64,000 nucleotides of DNA from Antrihabitans stalagmiti (GCF_016482825.1 NZ_JAEMNV010000002.1:496001-560000); one strand, 5' to 3'; shown: positions 45,296 through 54,826, counted from the first letter of the stretch. Notes: generated by a model from the sequence alone, not told the origin. Numbers and translations are program-made.

Positions 45296-46618
45296 ATGGG
45301 AGATGTCGGGGAATCGGTAGCCAATTTTATCGACGGCACGCCGCTCGGCTCGGCAATCAATGCTATTCTGCCCGGTCAGAGAACACTCTCCGAGGTGGAT
45401 CCACTAAACAAAGACGCTCGTCCCAACGGTGACATCGCGGTAGACACCGAGGCAGACGGTATCGCTTGGGAGCATTTCAACCGTGACCATCAGAGCCTTA
45501 TAGACTACCGCGATTCGATTCGAACTAATCAAATTACAGATCTGGCATCTGCATGGAATGTGCCAATAGCCAGCTTGACCGCGGCAATCAACACCTTCAA
45601 CAACACCGTCAAATACGATATTCAAAGCTCATGGGAGTCAGGCGGTGGCGGTGCGGCGCTAGCCGCGACTCAAGCGTACTCAGAGCAGTTGAAGGAAGTT
45701 CCTCCAGTCCTGCAAGCAATTGCGAATAACTTGAACTACGTCGCAGACAGTGTCTTGGAACAGACGAGGAAACAGATTCCCGACAAAAGCGGCGGCCTAA
45801 CCACCGGGGATGCCATCGTCGGATGGGTCGGGAGTGACTTCTATTCCAACGCCGAAGCCCAGCGACGGAACGAGCAAGAATTCAAAGACCATGCGAACAA
45901 AGTTATGAACGACGTGTTCGTTCCGGGCGGTCGCAAATCGAATGAAGACATGCCGGTTTTCCGTGTTGCCCAAGCGGTGACATCAACTGCGCCCGCCCCC
46001 GTCTCGCCGGGTGGTCCGGGTGGCGGCCCGACAGGAGGGCCCAGCGGCGGACCCTCGGGAGGCCCGTCGCCCAGTTCGCTAACGGCACCCACCGACCTTC
46101 CTGAATTGACGACCCCAGATCCTTCCTCGTTGACCGACTCGCTAACCAGCCCGCTGAGCAACTTGACCAGCGGGTTGACCGGCCTCACCGACGCGGCAAA
46201 GAATGCTGCGAAGGACGCGACGAAACCTGTCGCGCCAGTCGGTCCCAAGCCGACCGCCACCACGCCAGCCAAAACGGCGGCGAAGGCTACAACGCCGAGC
46301 GGCGTGAAATCAGGCGGACCGGGAGGTGCCGGTGGGCCGAAAGCTGGCGGACCGGCCAAGTTGGACCCCGCAAAGTCCCTCGCGCAAGCGTCGAAGTTTC
46401 CACGCGCGACCGCGGTCAATGCTGCGACCGCCATGCGTGCCGCAGGGCCGATAGCGGGCCAACCCGGCTCGCCCGGCGCCATGGGTGCAGGTGCACGAGG
46501 TGCAGGTTCCGACTCCGATAAAGAGCACAAGAGGGCCAAGTATCTCGACAGCAAGGAACACCTCGAAGAAGCGATCGGTGACGCCCCTGCCGCAGTCCGA
46601 CCCGTCGTGGAGAAGTAG
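45296..46618 (+). CDS. PPE/EspB-like ESX substrate
   Basis: A 440-residue protein. The ATG has AAGGAG 6 bases upstream. Residues 40-200 are helical with SSWESGGGGAALAATQAYSEQL (a W-x-S-G turn as in PPE/WXG proteins). Residues 235-400 are rich in Gly, Pro, Ser and Ala, with a GGPSGGPSGG repeat. The end contains HKRAKYLDSKEHLEEAIGD and a PVVEK tail, like the C-terminus of nocardial PPE-type proteins. Its stop shares one base with the EspG-like start. It is likely exported with the small YxxxE protein. Confidence 0.68.
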   Translation: MGDVGESVANFIDGTPLGSAINAILPGQRTLSEVDPLNKDARPNGDIAVDTEADGIAWEHFNRDHQSLIDYRDSIRTNQITDLASAWNVPIASLTAAINTFNNTVKYDIQSSWESGGGGAALAATQAYSEQLKEVPPVLQAIANNLNYVADSVLEQTRKQIPDKSGGLTTGDAIVGWVGSDFYSNAEAQRRNEQEFKDHANKVMNDVFVPGGRKSNEDMPVFRVAQAVTSTAPAPVSPGGPGGGPTGGPSGGPSGGPSPSSLTAPTDLPELTTPDPSSLTDSLTSPLSNLTSGLTGLTDAAKNAAKDATKPVAPVGPKPTATTPAKTAAKATTPSGVKSGGPGGAGGPKAGGPAKLDPAKSLAQASKFPRATAVNAATAMRAAGPIAGQPGSPGAMGAGARGAGSDSDKEHKRAKYLDSKEHLEEAIGDAPAAVRPVVEK

Positions 46619-47415
46619 TGGCGAACACTTGGCGTATAAAGCCGATGGAATTTCTCGTCTTGTGGGAAATATCCGGAAACGACACCCTGCCGTTTCCAAT
46701 CGTTTGCACGAACACCCCTCCACTACTCAAGGACTACATCCGCCAGAAAGAACAGATTCTGGAGGAGCTGCAGCCGAGGCTGACGCGGGAATCGGTGGAC
46801 GCCATACAGACTGTTTCGCGACCTGACATCAAAATTGCAGCAATTGGCTGGGACGAGCACAACGAGAACAACCTGAGCGCTGCCCGACGCATATACGGTG
46901 TCCGGCGGGAAAACAGGGCGTACGTACTCAGCCAGGCGCCGGGCTCGAAGTTCGAAGAAGGCGGCGACATCGAGATAACGGAGACGTCAGTCGTCGGCCT
47001 CGCCAGAAGCGTCATCGACAAGCTCCCCCAGGTGTCGAAAGGATCGATGGGCGAGGTTCCGATCATGCGCGGTCAGGGACGCGACCTCGACTACAGCCAC
47101 GGGCAATCCGCCGTTCGTGACAGCTTCGCCGAGTCTCCCGAGCAAAAGTCGGCCCGATTCCTACGGGCGAAATCGACACAGTTCGGTGAATTCGAAGTTC
47201 TCCCAGGCGAATCCATGCACTGGCTCCGGGAGCGGTCCGGTTATCTCATGCGCTGGCGTGACGTCGCGGACGACGGCCGCTACCTCGTAGAACCGCGGGA
47301 CCACCCCGTCGCGGTAGCTGTAGATGCGAAGGGATTCGAGAACGCCGCGAACGAACGCGTCGCAAAACTCGTGCGGCGTATCAAGGAAGACAAACCGAAA
47401 TACGAGATGCAGTAG
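46618..47415 (+). CDS. EspG-like secretion chaperone
   Basis: A 265-residue cytosolic protein starting at the GTG within TAGTG. The pattern (MEFLVLWEISG near the N-terminus, IAAIGWDEHN near residue 74 and ARFLRAKSTQFGEFEV near residue 185) and length resemble ESX EspG proteins. No membrane helix. Overlap with the PPE-like gene suggests it chaperones that substrate rather than the PPE at 35 kb. Sequence similarity to the espG at 34.5 kb is low, so it is probably specific. Confidence 0.65.
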   Translation: MANTWRIKPMEFLVLWEISGNDTLPFPIVCTNTPPLLKDYIRQKEQILEELQPRLTRESVDAIQTVSRPDIKIAAIGWDEHNENNLSAARRIYGVRRENRAYVLSQAPGSKFEEGGDIEITETSVVGLARSVIDKLPQVSKGSMGEVPIMRGQGRDLDYSHGQSAVRDSFAESPEQKSARFLRAKSTQFGEFEVLPGESMHWLRERSGYLMRWRDVADDGRYLVEPRDHPVAVAVDAKGFENAANERVAKLVRRIKEDKPKYEMQ

Positions 47416-47455
47416 GGACCGACGGCTTACTCGCCGGTTGGCAGCAGGATTGGGA

Positions 47456-48055
47456 TTACAGAGGCATGAGCGGAGAAATCGACTCGGCCCATTGCTGGAC
47501 CTGGGGACACGGATCAACGCGCAACTCCACCAGCGCCGCCTGAGAAATTCTTACAATCACCACGCCGGTCTGCGTTCTCCACGCGATTTTGCAGGTACTC
47601 GGATCCGGCAAGACTCCATCCGTGAAATACGCCGCAGGTCGCCCACCCACCGTGGTCGGCGCAAAGGTCCTTTCGTCGGATTGTCTAGCAACTCTTCAAA
47701 TATGTACGCGCTCAACAAAACTGACCCCGAGATGCCGCCACTCGACTTCGTCTGGATCCAACTGCAAGACGTCCATCTCGGAACCGGTGGATCGAACTGC
47801 ATGCTTCCGTCACCGGATCTAAACCGACCGAAGCTGGAATCGAATCCGGCAACGTACACGGATCGAACAACTCATCGTCACGCACCGGAGACTCTTTCCC
47901 CGGCACCACAGCGGTCCCCTCCGGACCCACCACACTCGACAACCGCGCCGAGTTATCCGTCGGCGGCACCCTCAATCGCCGGCGAACAGCCAGCCGCGAA
48001 CAGAGCAATCACTGGCCGCAAACAACGCGCGCGCCCCCCACCGTCCAGCAGTTCC
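47456..48055 (-). pseudogene. DUF3558-family lipoprotein remnant
   Basis: Family segments are recoverable in different frames on the minus strand. They are a lipobox-like LFAAGC near 48020, RDDELFDPCTLP near 47880, RWTSCSW and LLSAYIFEELLDNPTKG near 47700, then CKIAWRT and VDPCPQVQQWAE to the stop at 47456. At least three frameshifts separate them. A GGGGGA ribosome site survives near 48060. It is the fifth DUF3558 copy in the window and lies at the end of the immunity genes downstream of the giant toxin. Confidence 0.78.
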
Positions 48056-48176
48056 CCCTGAGTTACACCCCGTCATCTGCACCGAAACAATATCGCCCGA
48101 TGACGGAAAACAGCCGTGCGAGGGCCGAACCACCCGAACGGTTCGCATCGGTACAGACAGACAAACCGCGCGACGC

Positions 48177-48770
48177 CTACCCGTACCGCCTCAACGCCGA
48201 CCGCAACGGAACAGAGTCCCCATCGACCACAAGGGGGTATCCGTCGTGCGGATCTACTGCAGCGTCGCCGTACTTGTCGACCAGCCCGGCAACGGCATCG
48301 ATCAACGTCGGAACAGATTCTGCGACAACGTACTTCGTATCATCCTGGTCTCCGAAGGTAATCACCTGACCTACGCGACCGCCTGGTCCGGGATCGCAAT
48401 CGACTGCAAGCCCAGCCAACATCCCATTACTACTTACGAACGGGATCCAGCCACGCCGCCAGAACGATGCCTGCACCCGCCCATCCACCGAAACGATCCC
48501 ATAATCCAGGACACAAGGATCACCGACAGATGCCAGATCGCGATCCCACTTCGCCTTGATCACGAAGACGTCGTCCAAGCGCAGCCACACATCCCCAGCC
48601 ATCGGCCCACCATCGCCAAGTCCGTACAGCCAGGCCAGATCCTCTGGAAACGTAAAACCGAACGAGGCTTCGAACTCGACGAACCTATCTGCACCAACTG
48701 GCGCTGCAAACCCGCCCCAGCGCTCGGCAAAGCTCGCCAAACGGTCGAATCCAGATCTCGACTCAGCCAT
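48177..48770 (-). CDS. SMI1/KNR4-family immunity protein
   Basis: A 197-residue cytosolic protein. The N-terminal FEASFGFTFPEDLAWLYGLGDGG matches the SUKH core (SMI1/KNR4), and GDVWLRLDDV and GWIPFVSSNGM continue the fold. SUKH proteins are common immunity proteins for nuclease and deamidase toxins. It lies 58 bases after the EsaG-like gene, in the same direction as the toxin. It could protect against the toxin's papain-like domain or be a spare gene from an earlier tip. Confidence 0.85.
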   Translation of the reverse strand: MAESRSGFDRLASFAERWGGFAAPVGADRFVEFEASFGFTFPEDLAWLYGLGDGGPMAGDVWLRLDDVFVIKAKWDRDLASVGDPCVLDYGIVSVDGRVQASFWRRGWIPFVSSNGMLAGLAVDCDPGPGGRVGQVITFGDQDDTKYVVAESVPTLIDAVAGLVDKYGDAAVDPHDGYPLVVDGDSVPLRSALRRYG

Positions 48771-48827
48771 TACAACTCCCCTCCGAGCATGGGTCCCACC
48801 AAGGCCACGTGCTTCAAATCAAAGCAA

Positions 48828-49265
48828 CTAACGCTGCACACGCAAACGCTCGGCACGATCGGTGAAGGAATCAATCGCGTTGACGTCGAACGCGAACAGA
48901 GCTGCCGCTCTGGCTGGGTCATATTCGAATCGGACCACCACATCGTATGGTTCGCGGATCACAGACAGAATGCAGCCGTACCACAATCGGCCGGAGTCTG
49001 ATTGCATCAAGTTGCGCAGGCCCTCAAAAAATTCTTGCAATTTTTTATCTTCGTGATATTTATCCATCAGGTCGCCTGGATATACTCGCCAGGTCGTCGG
49101 GGTCGGATACAATATTCGAGTCATGTTCTTTGTTCGATCTCCAGCGACGAACAACGAAGAGGCCGAATCCCATTCGTCGCCCACGCGAGCAACGGTAATT
49201 TCCCTCAGGTAATTCCCTGCATCCATCACCATCGAGTTCTGACCGCCCAGCATTTCCATACTCAT
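48828..49265 (-). CDS. EsaG/YezG-like (DUF600) antitoxin
   Basis: A 145-residue protein whose ATG overlaps the stop of the giant toxin as ATGA. The C-terminal half contains FFEGLRNLMQ, then LWYGCILSVIREPYDVVVRFEYDP, which matches the DUF600 pattern of EsaG (W-y-x-C followed by a hydrophobic strand and F-x-Y-D). EsaG binds and neutralises the EsaD nuclease of staphylococcal type VII systems. The toxin tip here is EsaD-like, so this is probably its cognate antitoxin. The DNA is AT-richer than average for the window. Confidence 0.72.
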   Translation of the reverse strand: MSMEMLGGQNSMVMDAGNYLREITVARVGDEWDSASSLFVAGDRTKNMTRILYPTPTTWRVYPGDLMDKYHEDKKLQEFFEGLRNLMQSDSGRLWYGCILSVIREPYDVVVRFEYDPARAAALFAFDVNAIDSFTDRAERLRVQR

Positions 49266-52200
49266 CGAGATGCTCTCCTGTAGAGGTCGTCCAAGTCCGG
49301 ACTATTAAATTTTTGATTCGGCGAATTATCGAACATTTCCATGTCTTCGGCCACAGCAACTTCATTATACAGAAGCGCATAGCGCGCATCCACCTGTTCC
49401 GGTCGATTTAAGTTACCATCTGGATATTGAAAGACGACTCCTACATCGCCTGCAGCTCCGGCCCTCGACCCCCAATTCGACAGCATATTCTCGAAAGCCT
49501 TGTAACCACTGACATTAAAGTTGCCATCCTGCGGAAATAGGTTCCGATACCCTTGATCCAGCGTGAACCGATATGCCGAAGCATGACCGCCGGAATCGCC
49601 ACTCATGTAGACGCGCTTACCTACGTGACCGACCGCCTTTTCCTCGGCAGAATCGTGCGTCCGATCAACATTATGGCCGGGAACTTGTTCACCGGCTTCA
49701 TCAATTCCATATTTCGCCACGAGGTCTTCGTTGACGCGGATTCGCGTCTCCTGTACGAGCCCATCGCGCAACACATTGCGTACGACATTCTCGCCAACTT
49801 GCGACCTGGCGTATGTAATCGGCGAGCCGTCGGTCTGCACCTGTACAAGTACCGATTCGTTTCGGAATACTTCGGTGACGCCGCCATCCTTGGTTGGATA
49901 CGTCACCATCCTCGGCGGCCATTCTCGTAGCTCAGAGCCGTCGGGATACCTCGTGATGACAGTTCCATCCTCCGTTACGGTGCGGATACCGTCGCCGAGT
50001 TGAGGAAGTGGATGCACATTGTCCTGCGACGAAAAACGCCTGATCTCATCCTGTGTCGCCAGTCTGGAATTGTCGAGGAACTGGGCAGGCGGGTCCGTCG
50101 TCAAGTTCTCTGGTTGCAGGCGTTCCGGCTGCGGGCGCTTTCGCTGCGGCTTGTCGTCGTTGTTCTCGAACTTTTCCCGCTCGCTACGCGCATTGTCCGA
50201 CGAATTCTGCTGGTTCGTTCGGTCTTGTGCATCGGCGCGCTGCGTCGTGTCGGCGGCTCGATCCACGGCAGGAGACAAATCCTGCGGGCGGGTCGACGCA
50301 TTCGTCGGAACCGTGTCCGCCGGCCGCGTCGTAGTTGAACCTTCGGGAGCGGGGACTTGGTTCTGCCGTGGCGTTTGGGCAGCTTCCGTGGTCCTTCGCA
50401 GACTCTGCGGATCGTCGATCGATCTACGCGAACCCTGCGCGTCGTCCGTCGTACGCTGCGACTCACGGGCATTTTCCACTGGCGCTTGTCGTCCCGGATC
50501 GGACTGCTCACCGGAATCGAATTGTCGGGCGGGCGGCGGATTCGACTCGCTCTGATCTCTGCCGATTCTCGAATCCGGGCCAGTGTTGCGGTCGCCGCGC
50601 GTGGGTGTTCCATCGGTGCCAGTCCGCGTCGGGTGTATCGGAACGCCACTGGAGTCCAATGAAATCCCATACACGCCCCGAACATTCGTCGACGCGACGT
50701 GATCCTCGTACCGATGTGGCGGAGTTCCCGGTGGCCCGTCTTGAACCATGATGGTGCCGTTGTCGTTGTACATCAAGAATGCATGCGCGCCTACGCCGTC
50801 CGAGTCGACGGGACCGCGATAGTCCTCGACGACGACGGCAGAAGAACCGTTGTCGGCCGCCGACAACTGCTGCGCGAGGTCGTCGAGACTGTCTGCCCTC
50901 CGCATTAGGCCACCGACTGCAGATTCCAAGTCGTCGGCCGTCACGCCCTCTGGTGTCGATTCGCGTGAGATCGGCGTACCAACCTCGCGGCCATGCAAAT
51001 TGTTGAGCGCATCCACCGCATCGGGCGCACACCACGGATCACGCTGGTCGGAAGCGTTGTTGGGTCGAACATCGCGAGTGGGTTGCGATGGGTCGTTCGC
51101 GCGATCGGTCGACTGTTGCGGGTCGTCGGCACGATCGCGAACCTGCTGGGTGTCGTCTGCTCGATCGCGTTGCGAAGTAGCGTCATTCGCTCCCGAATCC
51201 CGGGTGTGGCTGCCATCAGCGGTGTTAGTTGCGTCAGGGCTCTCGTGCGGACGCGTCGCCGGACCAGTGTCGATGGCCGGCGCTCGACCGGCCGCCGGAT
51301 CATTCACCGAGGAGCTTAAATATCTCTGACGAAGACTCGGATCTTCGATTCCTGGGCGATGCTGTTCGAGGGTGACGGAGTCAGCATTATCAGCAGCGAT
51401 ACGTCCGAAGTTGGCGAGCGACTCCGAACGTAGAGTGCCGTCCTCTGCCGGCCGAATGCGTGGATCTCCGCCGTCGACGTAGTTGTAGTACTGCGTGTGC
51501 GAACTGACGCCGCTCAATGCAACCAGGCCTTCCCCTGGTAGCTGCGCAGCTATACGTTGCGCGCCGAACGCTTCGATCGACGGGTCGACTCCAAGCCCAC
51601 GATGGGCAAACCGTCCTGGCTCACCCGGCGTATTGGCTCCGAAGAATGTCACTGGATCGCGTGACGAACTCGCAATGAACACATTGTCGGTGCCGATGCC
51701 GTACTCGGAGGCGTGGAGCACCGGACCAGCGCCCGGCGATCCGAGCAAGGTGATCGTCCCGACCTCCGTTGCCAACCGGCCGTTCGACGCCGCGTAGCTC
51801 GTAGTCGTCGACCCGTAGCTGTGACCGAAGATGTGGTTGGTCGGAATATCAGGACCGCCACGCTCAGCGTTGAAGTTGCGAGTCTCGTTGAAGGCCGCGA
51901 TGTCTCGTGCGAGAAGCGCTCCACCCGCATCCGCGAAGGCCGGCGTCAGTGTCTGGGGCAGAATCGCACGGCCGCTGGGTGCGTCGTAACCGATCCAGGC
52001 AATCGACGCGACCGATGTCCCACCCTCCTGGGTTGTGGACCGATAGTGGCCGAGAGCATTGTTGAGGTTCGTGTTGAGGCTTTGTACGGTCGTCGTGATT
52101 CCCGGAACGTGCCACGAAACCGAACTTGCTGTATCGATGTTGCCGAAACTGACTACTGCGCGTCCGTCGCCGTTGAAGGTTGTCGAGTCGTACGAGATGA

Positions 52201-54826
52201 CATGCAGATCGATCGGCTCGCCGTTACTGCGGGCCTCGACCAAGTTTCTCTGCTCGTCTGCGGTCGTGAGCTGGTCGACAGTCGACTCGAGATTCCGCAG
52301 TTGCCGATACTGATCCGAGCTGAGCGCCCGGTTCGTGTGCGTATCCAGCCAACGCCCGAATCGCCCTTCGGGGACCTGTGATCGCAACGCATTGAGGTCT
52401 CGAGTGATCGACAGTCTGTTCGCCTGATCGCGAACGTGCGCGGGCACGCCATCGGCATTGCCGACCTGGTGCGGATGCGCCCGAACGACAGCAGCTTGTT
52501 GAGTCGAATCGAGCGAGTGCCACCATTGCGCGTTCGCCTGCGCTCGCTCCCGGGCATGTGCGACAACATCATCGGGGTGTGAGCCGTGCTGCAAACGATT
52601 CGGGTCGGCGTCGGGCGACAGGCGGGACAGCGCATCGTGCGCTTGTTGCCGCTCGCGATCGGTGACCGGTGAATCTTCGGGGAGGACGCGACTGGGCTGT
52701 TCGCGACTGTTGTCATCAGGACGATCGCGGCCATCGTCACTCGAGGCCCGGTCCGGACCGTCGGGCGGATTGCGATCGCCAGGACCGTTGCGATCAGCAG
52801 GACCACTGCGGTCACCGGGCCCACCCGATGTCTCGGGCGGCCGCGCTCCGATTCTCGAGGATGGGCGATCGCCCGAACGTTGTTGCGGCGAGCCACTATC
52901 GGACGTGGGGAGGAATAGCACACCCTCTGACGGGTCGCGCGACTGTGTGCCGTCGGGATCGCTTGCATCACGATCGGACCGCGCTTCCGCGTCGGCTGCG
53001 CGGGCGTGCGGTGTCGCCTGAATGCCGTCTGCACCGGCCGGACGTGTGGGCGCAGGCCCAGCTACGGGCCGATCGGGGGTGCTCGGCCTGGCCTCCGTGG
53101 CCGGTGTCTGTGTCGGCGAATCCGCACGTGCAGGTGTGGATGTTTGCGCGGGAGGAGCAGTTTGAGGTGGTGGTGCCTGCGGCGGGACTGTGGGGCGCAC
53201 GTCCGCGCCCGCTTGCACCGGCTGTGCAGCATTCGCCACCGGTGGCGCTGTTGCCAGAGGGTCGGACGTTTGCTGTGGAGCTGGATTGACCTGCTCGACC
53301 TCGGTGCCAAGCCGCGTCGACGACGAATCATGCACCGGTGCTGCTGTATTCGCGTCACGGTTGGTGGGCGCTACCGGTCTATCGGACTGCGGCGAGTGTT
53401 GCGGTTGAGTGTTCGTTTCGGAGGTTTCGCGTGGCGATTGCGCTTGCGGCTGTGTGTTTTGAGATTGTGGATCGTGCGACTGTGCACCATGGGACGCGTC
53501 CGGCGCAGGGTTGCTCGGATTCGGATTCGGGCTCTCGTGTGGCGCCGGGTTGGCTTCGGTATCCCGTGGTTGTGCGTTGTCGGATTTATCCCGTGTCTGA
53601 GTGTCACTCTGCTGACTCGGTTGCTGCTGAGTATCGGCGGGCGGGCGTTCGCTCGACTGATTCTGCGGCGCGGCGCTGTCTTGTTGTGCCGCATTGACAT
53701 TCGGATCTTGACGGCCGGCCGGTTGCTGAGATTCCGAGGCACGAGGATTGCCGGAATCAGCGCCGTTGTTCGAATTTGCGCTGCTGTTCGAGTTGGCACC
53801 GTTGTTCGAGTTGGCACCATCGGTCGAGTGGGCACCATTGTTCGAGTTGGCACCGTTGGACGAATCGCCGGTACCGTCGTTGCCGCCGGGTGGAGGCGTG
53901 CTGCGTCCCGGCGGGGTCTGACCTGGCGCCTCACTGCGCTGGCCCAAACCATGTGCAGCACCCGGGAGCGCGCCGCTGATCGAGCCACCGACGACACTCA
54001 GAGGATCGAAGGTGAAGTCTTGCGTGAGCACCGCGGCACCGAGCCAGCCACCAAGACCCCCGGCCGCTCCCGCGAGCGCACCGTTGATCGCACCTTGCGC
54101 CACCCGACCTGGAGCCGTCGCACGCGGTGCCAGACGACCCAATCCCGCGCCGACTGGCGCCGCGGCGAGCGCCCCCGCCGCCGATGACGCCGCTGTGACG
54201 CCGACTTGACCCCAATCGATGTTGTCGCGATGTCCTACTTCCTTCTGGTACGCCTGGATTCCAACTTCTTGGCCGACACCGATAATGGTGTCCAAGGCGA
54301 TATGCTTGATAAGGAATTCCAGCGTCTTGATAAGCGCTCGTTTGCCTGCACTCTCTGCGATATGACTCAATAATCGGCGGACAACCGTCCGCACCGCGAC
54401 CTGTGCGGCAGCCTGAAATACAGGAATGGAGGGCGAACCATAAACAGTTGCAAGCGCCCAAATAATTTCAGCAGCCAGAAGAGCAAGTGTGGTCAGAATT
54501 TGAATCTTGGTGTACTCGATCTGCGTTCCGGTCTCACTGACCGATTCTGATATCAGACCCATATATTCTGCGATTTTGTCGAGTGAATGCTCACCGTTCA
54601 GGAGCTTTTCGAGTTCCTGATCTATTTGTGTTGCACCGTCACTGGTAATCGATTCTCGGGTGTTCTGTTTTGCGGTCGCCAGGTCAGGAACAAGCTCCTG
54701 CAAACGCTCGGCTGCTTGAATCCAGTGTTCGGCGATTCGAAACATGGCGGTCTCATCGCCTTGCGGCCACTCCGACCCTGCAGCGTAGGAAACCCATTGC
54801 AGGTAACCCGGAATCTCGATGCCCAT
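49262..54826 (-). CDS. Giant polymorphic toxin: CpnT-like N-domain, DUF1023 hydrolase, papain-like deamidase, EsaD-like nuclease tip
   Basis: 1854 residues. Residues 1-110 are a WXG100-like CpnT-type N-domain (PGYLQWVSYAAGSEWPQGDE), the likely ESX export part. Hydrophobic helices follow (to about 300), then a low-complexity linker (about 300-690) with NSNNGA repeats. About 850-1130 is a DUF1023 alpha/beta hydrolase, GHSYGS with Ser1003. About 1255-1390 is a papain-like toxin-deamidase domain: Cys1266 (PWCAPDA), His1348 (GAHAFLM), Asp1363 (VQDGPPG). About 1690-1854 is a DNA/RNA non-specific nuclease of EsaD type, DSGGHASAYRF with His1748, then NLFPQDGNFN. The ATG has GGGGGG 6 bases upstream. 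The stop overlaps the antitoxin. All catalytic residues are present. Confidence 0.88.
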   Translation of the reverse strand: MGIEIPGYLQWVSYAAGSEWPQGDETAMFRIAEHWIQAAERLQELVPDLATAKQNTRESITSDGATQIDQELEKLLNGEHSLDKIAEYMGLISESVSETGTQIEYTKIQILTTLALLAAEIIWALATVYGSPSIPVFQAAAQVAVRTVVRRLLSHIAESAGKRALIKTLEFLIKHIALDTIIGVGQEVGIQAYQKEVGHRDNIDWGQVGVTAASSAAGALAAAPVGAGLGRLAPRATAPGRVAQGAINGALAGAAGGLGGWLGAAVLTQDFTFDPLSVVGGSISGALPGAAHGLGQRSEAPGQTPPGRSTPPPGGNDGTGDSSNGANSNNGAHSTDGANSNNGANSNSSANSNNGADSGNPRASESQQPAGRQDPNVNAAQQDSAAPQNQSSERPPADTQQQPSQQSDTQTRDKSDNAQPRDTEANPAPHESPNPNPSNPAPDASHGAQSHDPQSQNTQPQAQSPRETSETNTQPQHSPQSDRPVAPTNRDANTAAPVHDSSSTRLGTEVEQVNPAPQQTSDPLATAPPVANAAQPVQAGADVRPTVPPQAPPPQTAPPAQTSTPARADSPTQTPATEARPSTPDRPVAGPAPTRPAGADGIQATPHARAADAEARSDRDASDPDGTQSRDPSEGVLFLPTSDSGSPQQRSGDRPSSRIGARPPETSGGPGDRSGPADRNGPGDRNPPDGPDRASSDDGRDRPDDNSREQPSRVLPEDSPVTDRERQQAHDALSRLSPDADPNRLQHGSHPDDVVAHARERAQANAQWWHSLDSTQQAAVVRAHPHQVGNADGVPAHVRDQANRLSITRDLNALRSQVPEGRFGRWLDTHTNRALSSDQYRQLRNLESTVDQLTTADEQRNLVEARSNGEPIDLHVISYDSTTFNGDGRAVVSFGNIDTASSVSWHVPGITTTVQSLNTNLNNALGHYRSTTQEGGTSVASIAWIGYDAPSGRAILPQTLTPAFADAGGALLARDIAAFNETRNFNAERGGPDIPTNHIFGHSYGSTTTSYAASNGRLATEVGTITLLGSPGAGPVLHASEYGIGTDNVFIASSSRDPVTFFGANTPGEPGRFAHRGLGVDPSIEAFGAQRIAAQLPGEGLVALSGVSSHTQYYNYVDGGDPRIRPAEDGTLRSESLANFGRIAADNADSVTLEQHRPGIEDPSLRQRYLSSSVNDPAAGRAPAIDTGPATRPHESPDATNTADGSHTRDSGANDATSQRDRADDTQQVRDRADDPQQSTDRANDPSQPTRDVRPNNASDQRDPWCAPDAVDALNNLHGREVGTPISRESTPEGVTADDLESAVGGLMRRADSLDDLAQQLSAADNGSSAVVVEDYRGPVDSDGVGAHAFLMYNDNGTIMVQDGPPGTPPHRYEDHVASTNVRGVYGISLDSSGVPIHPTRTGTDGTPTRGDRNTGPDSRIGRDQSESNPPPARQFDSGEQSDPGRQAPVENARESQRTTDDAQGSRRSIDDPQSLRRTTEAAQTPRQNQVPAPEGSTTTRPADTVPTNASTRPQDLSPAVDRAADTTQRADAQDRTNQQNSSDNARSEREKFENNDDKPQRKRPQPERLQPENLTTDPPAQFLDNSRLATQDEIRRFSSQDNVHPLPQLGDGIRTVTEDGTVITRYPDGSELREWPPRMVTYPTKDGGVTEVFRNESVLVQVQTDGSPITYARSQVGENVVRNVLRDGLVQETRIRVNEDLVAKYGIDEAGEQVPGHNVDRTHDSAEEKAVGHVGKRVYMSGDSGGHASAYRFTLDQGYRNLFPQDGNFNVSGYKAFENMLSNWGSRAGAAGDVGVVFQYPDGNLNRPEQVDARYALLYNEVAVAEDMEMFDNSPNQKFNSPDLDDLYRRASR
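53764..53866 (-). repeat. 18-base tandem repeat in the toxin linker
   Basis: Five to six copies of an 18-base unit (forward-strand form GTTCGAGTTGGCACCGTT, with some variation) encode NSNNGA-type hexapeptides in the low-complexity linker of the giant toxin. Copies differ at a few positions. The unit is in frame, so changes in copy number would alter only linker length. Confidence 0.85.

Noticed and set aside
53764-53866. Possible CRISPR array
   Set aside because: The repeats are 18 bases, directly abutting, without spacers and in frame within the toxin gene. No cas genes are present.
53006-54187. Plus-strand open frame with hydrophobic, Leu/Arg/Val-rich repeats
   Set aside because: It is antisense to the toxin linker; the pattern reflects the repeated linker codons.
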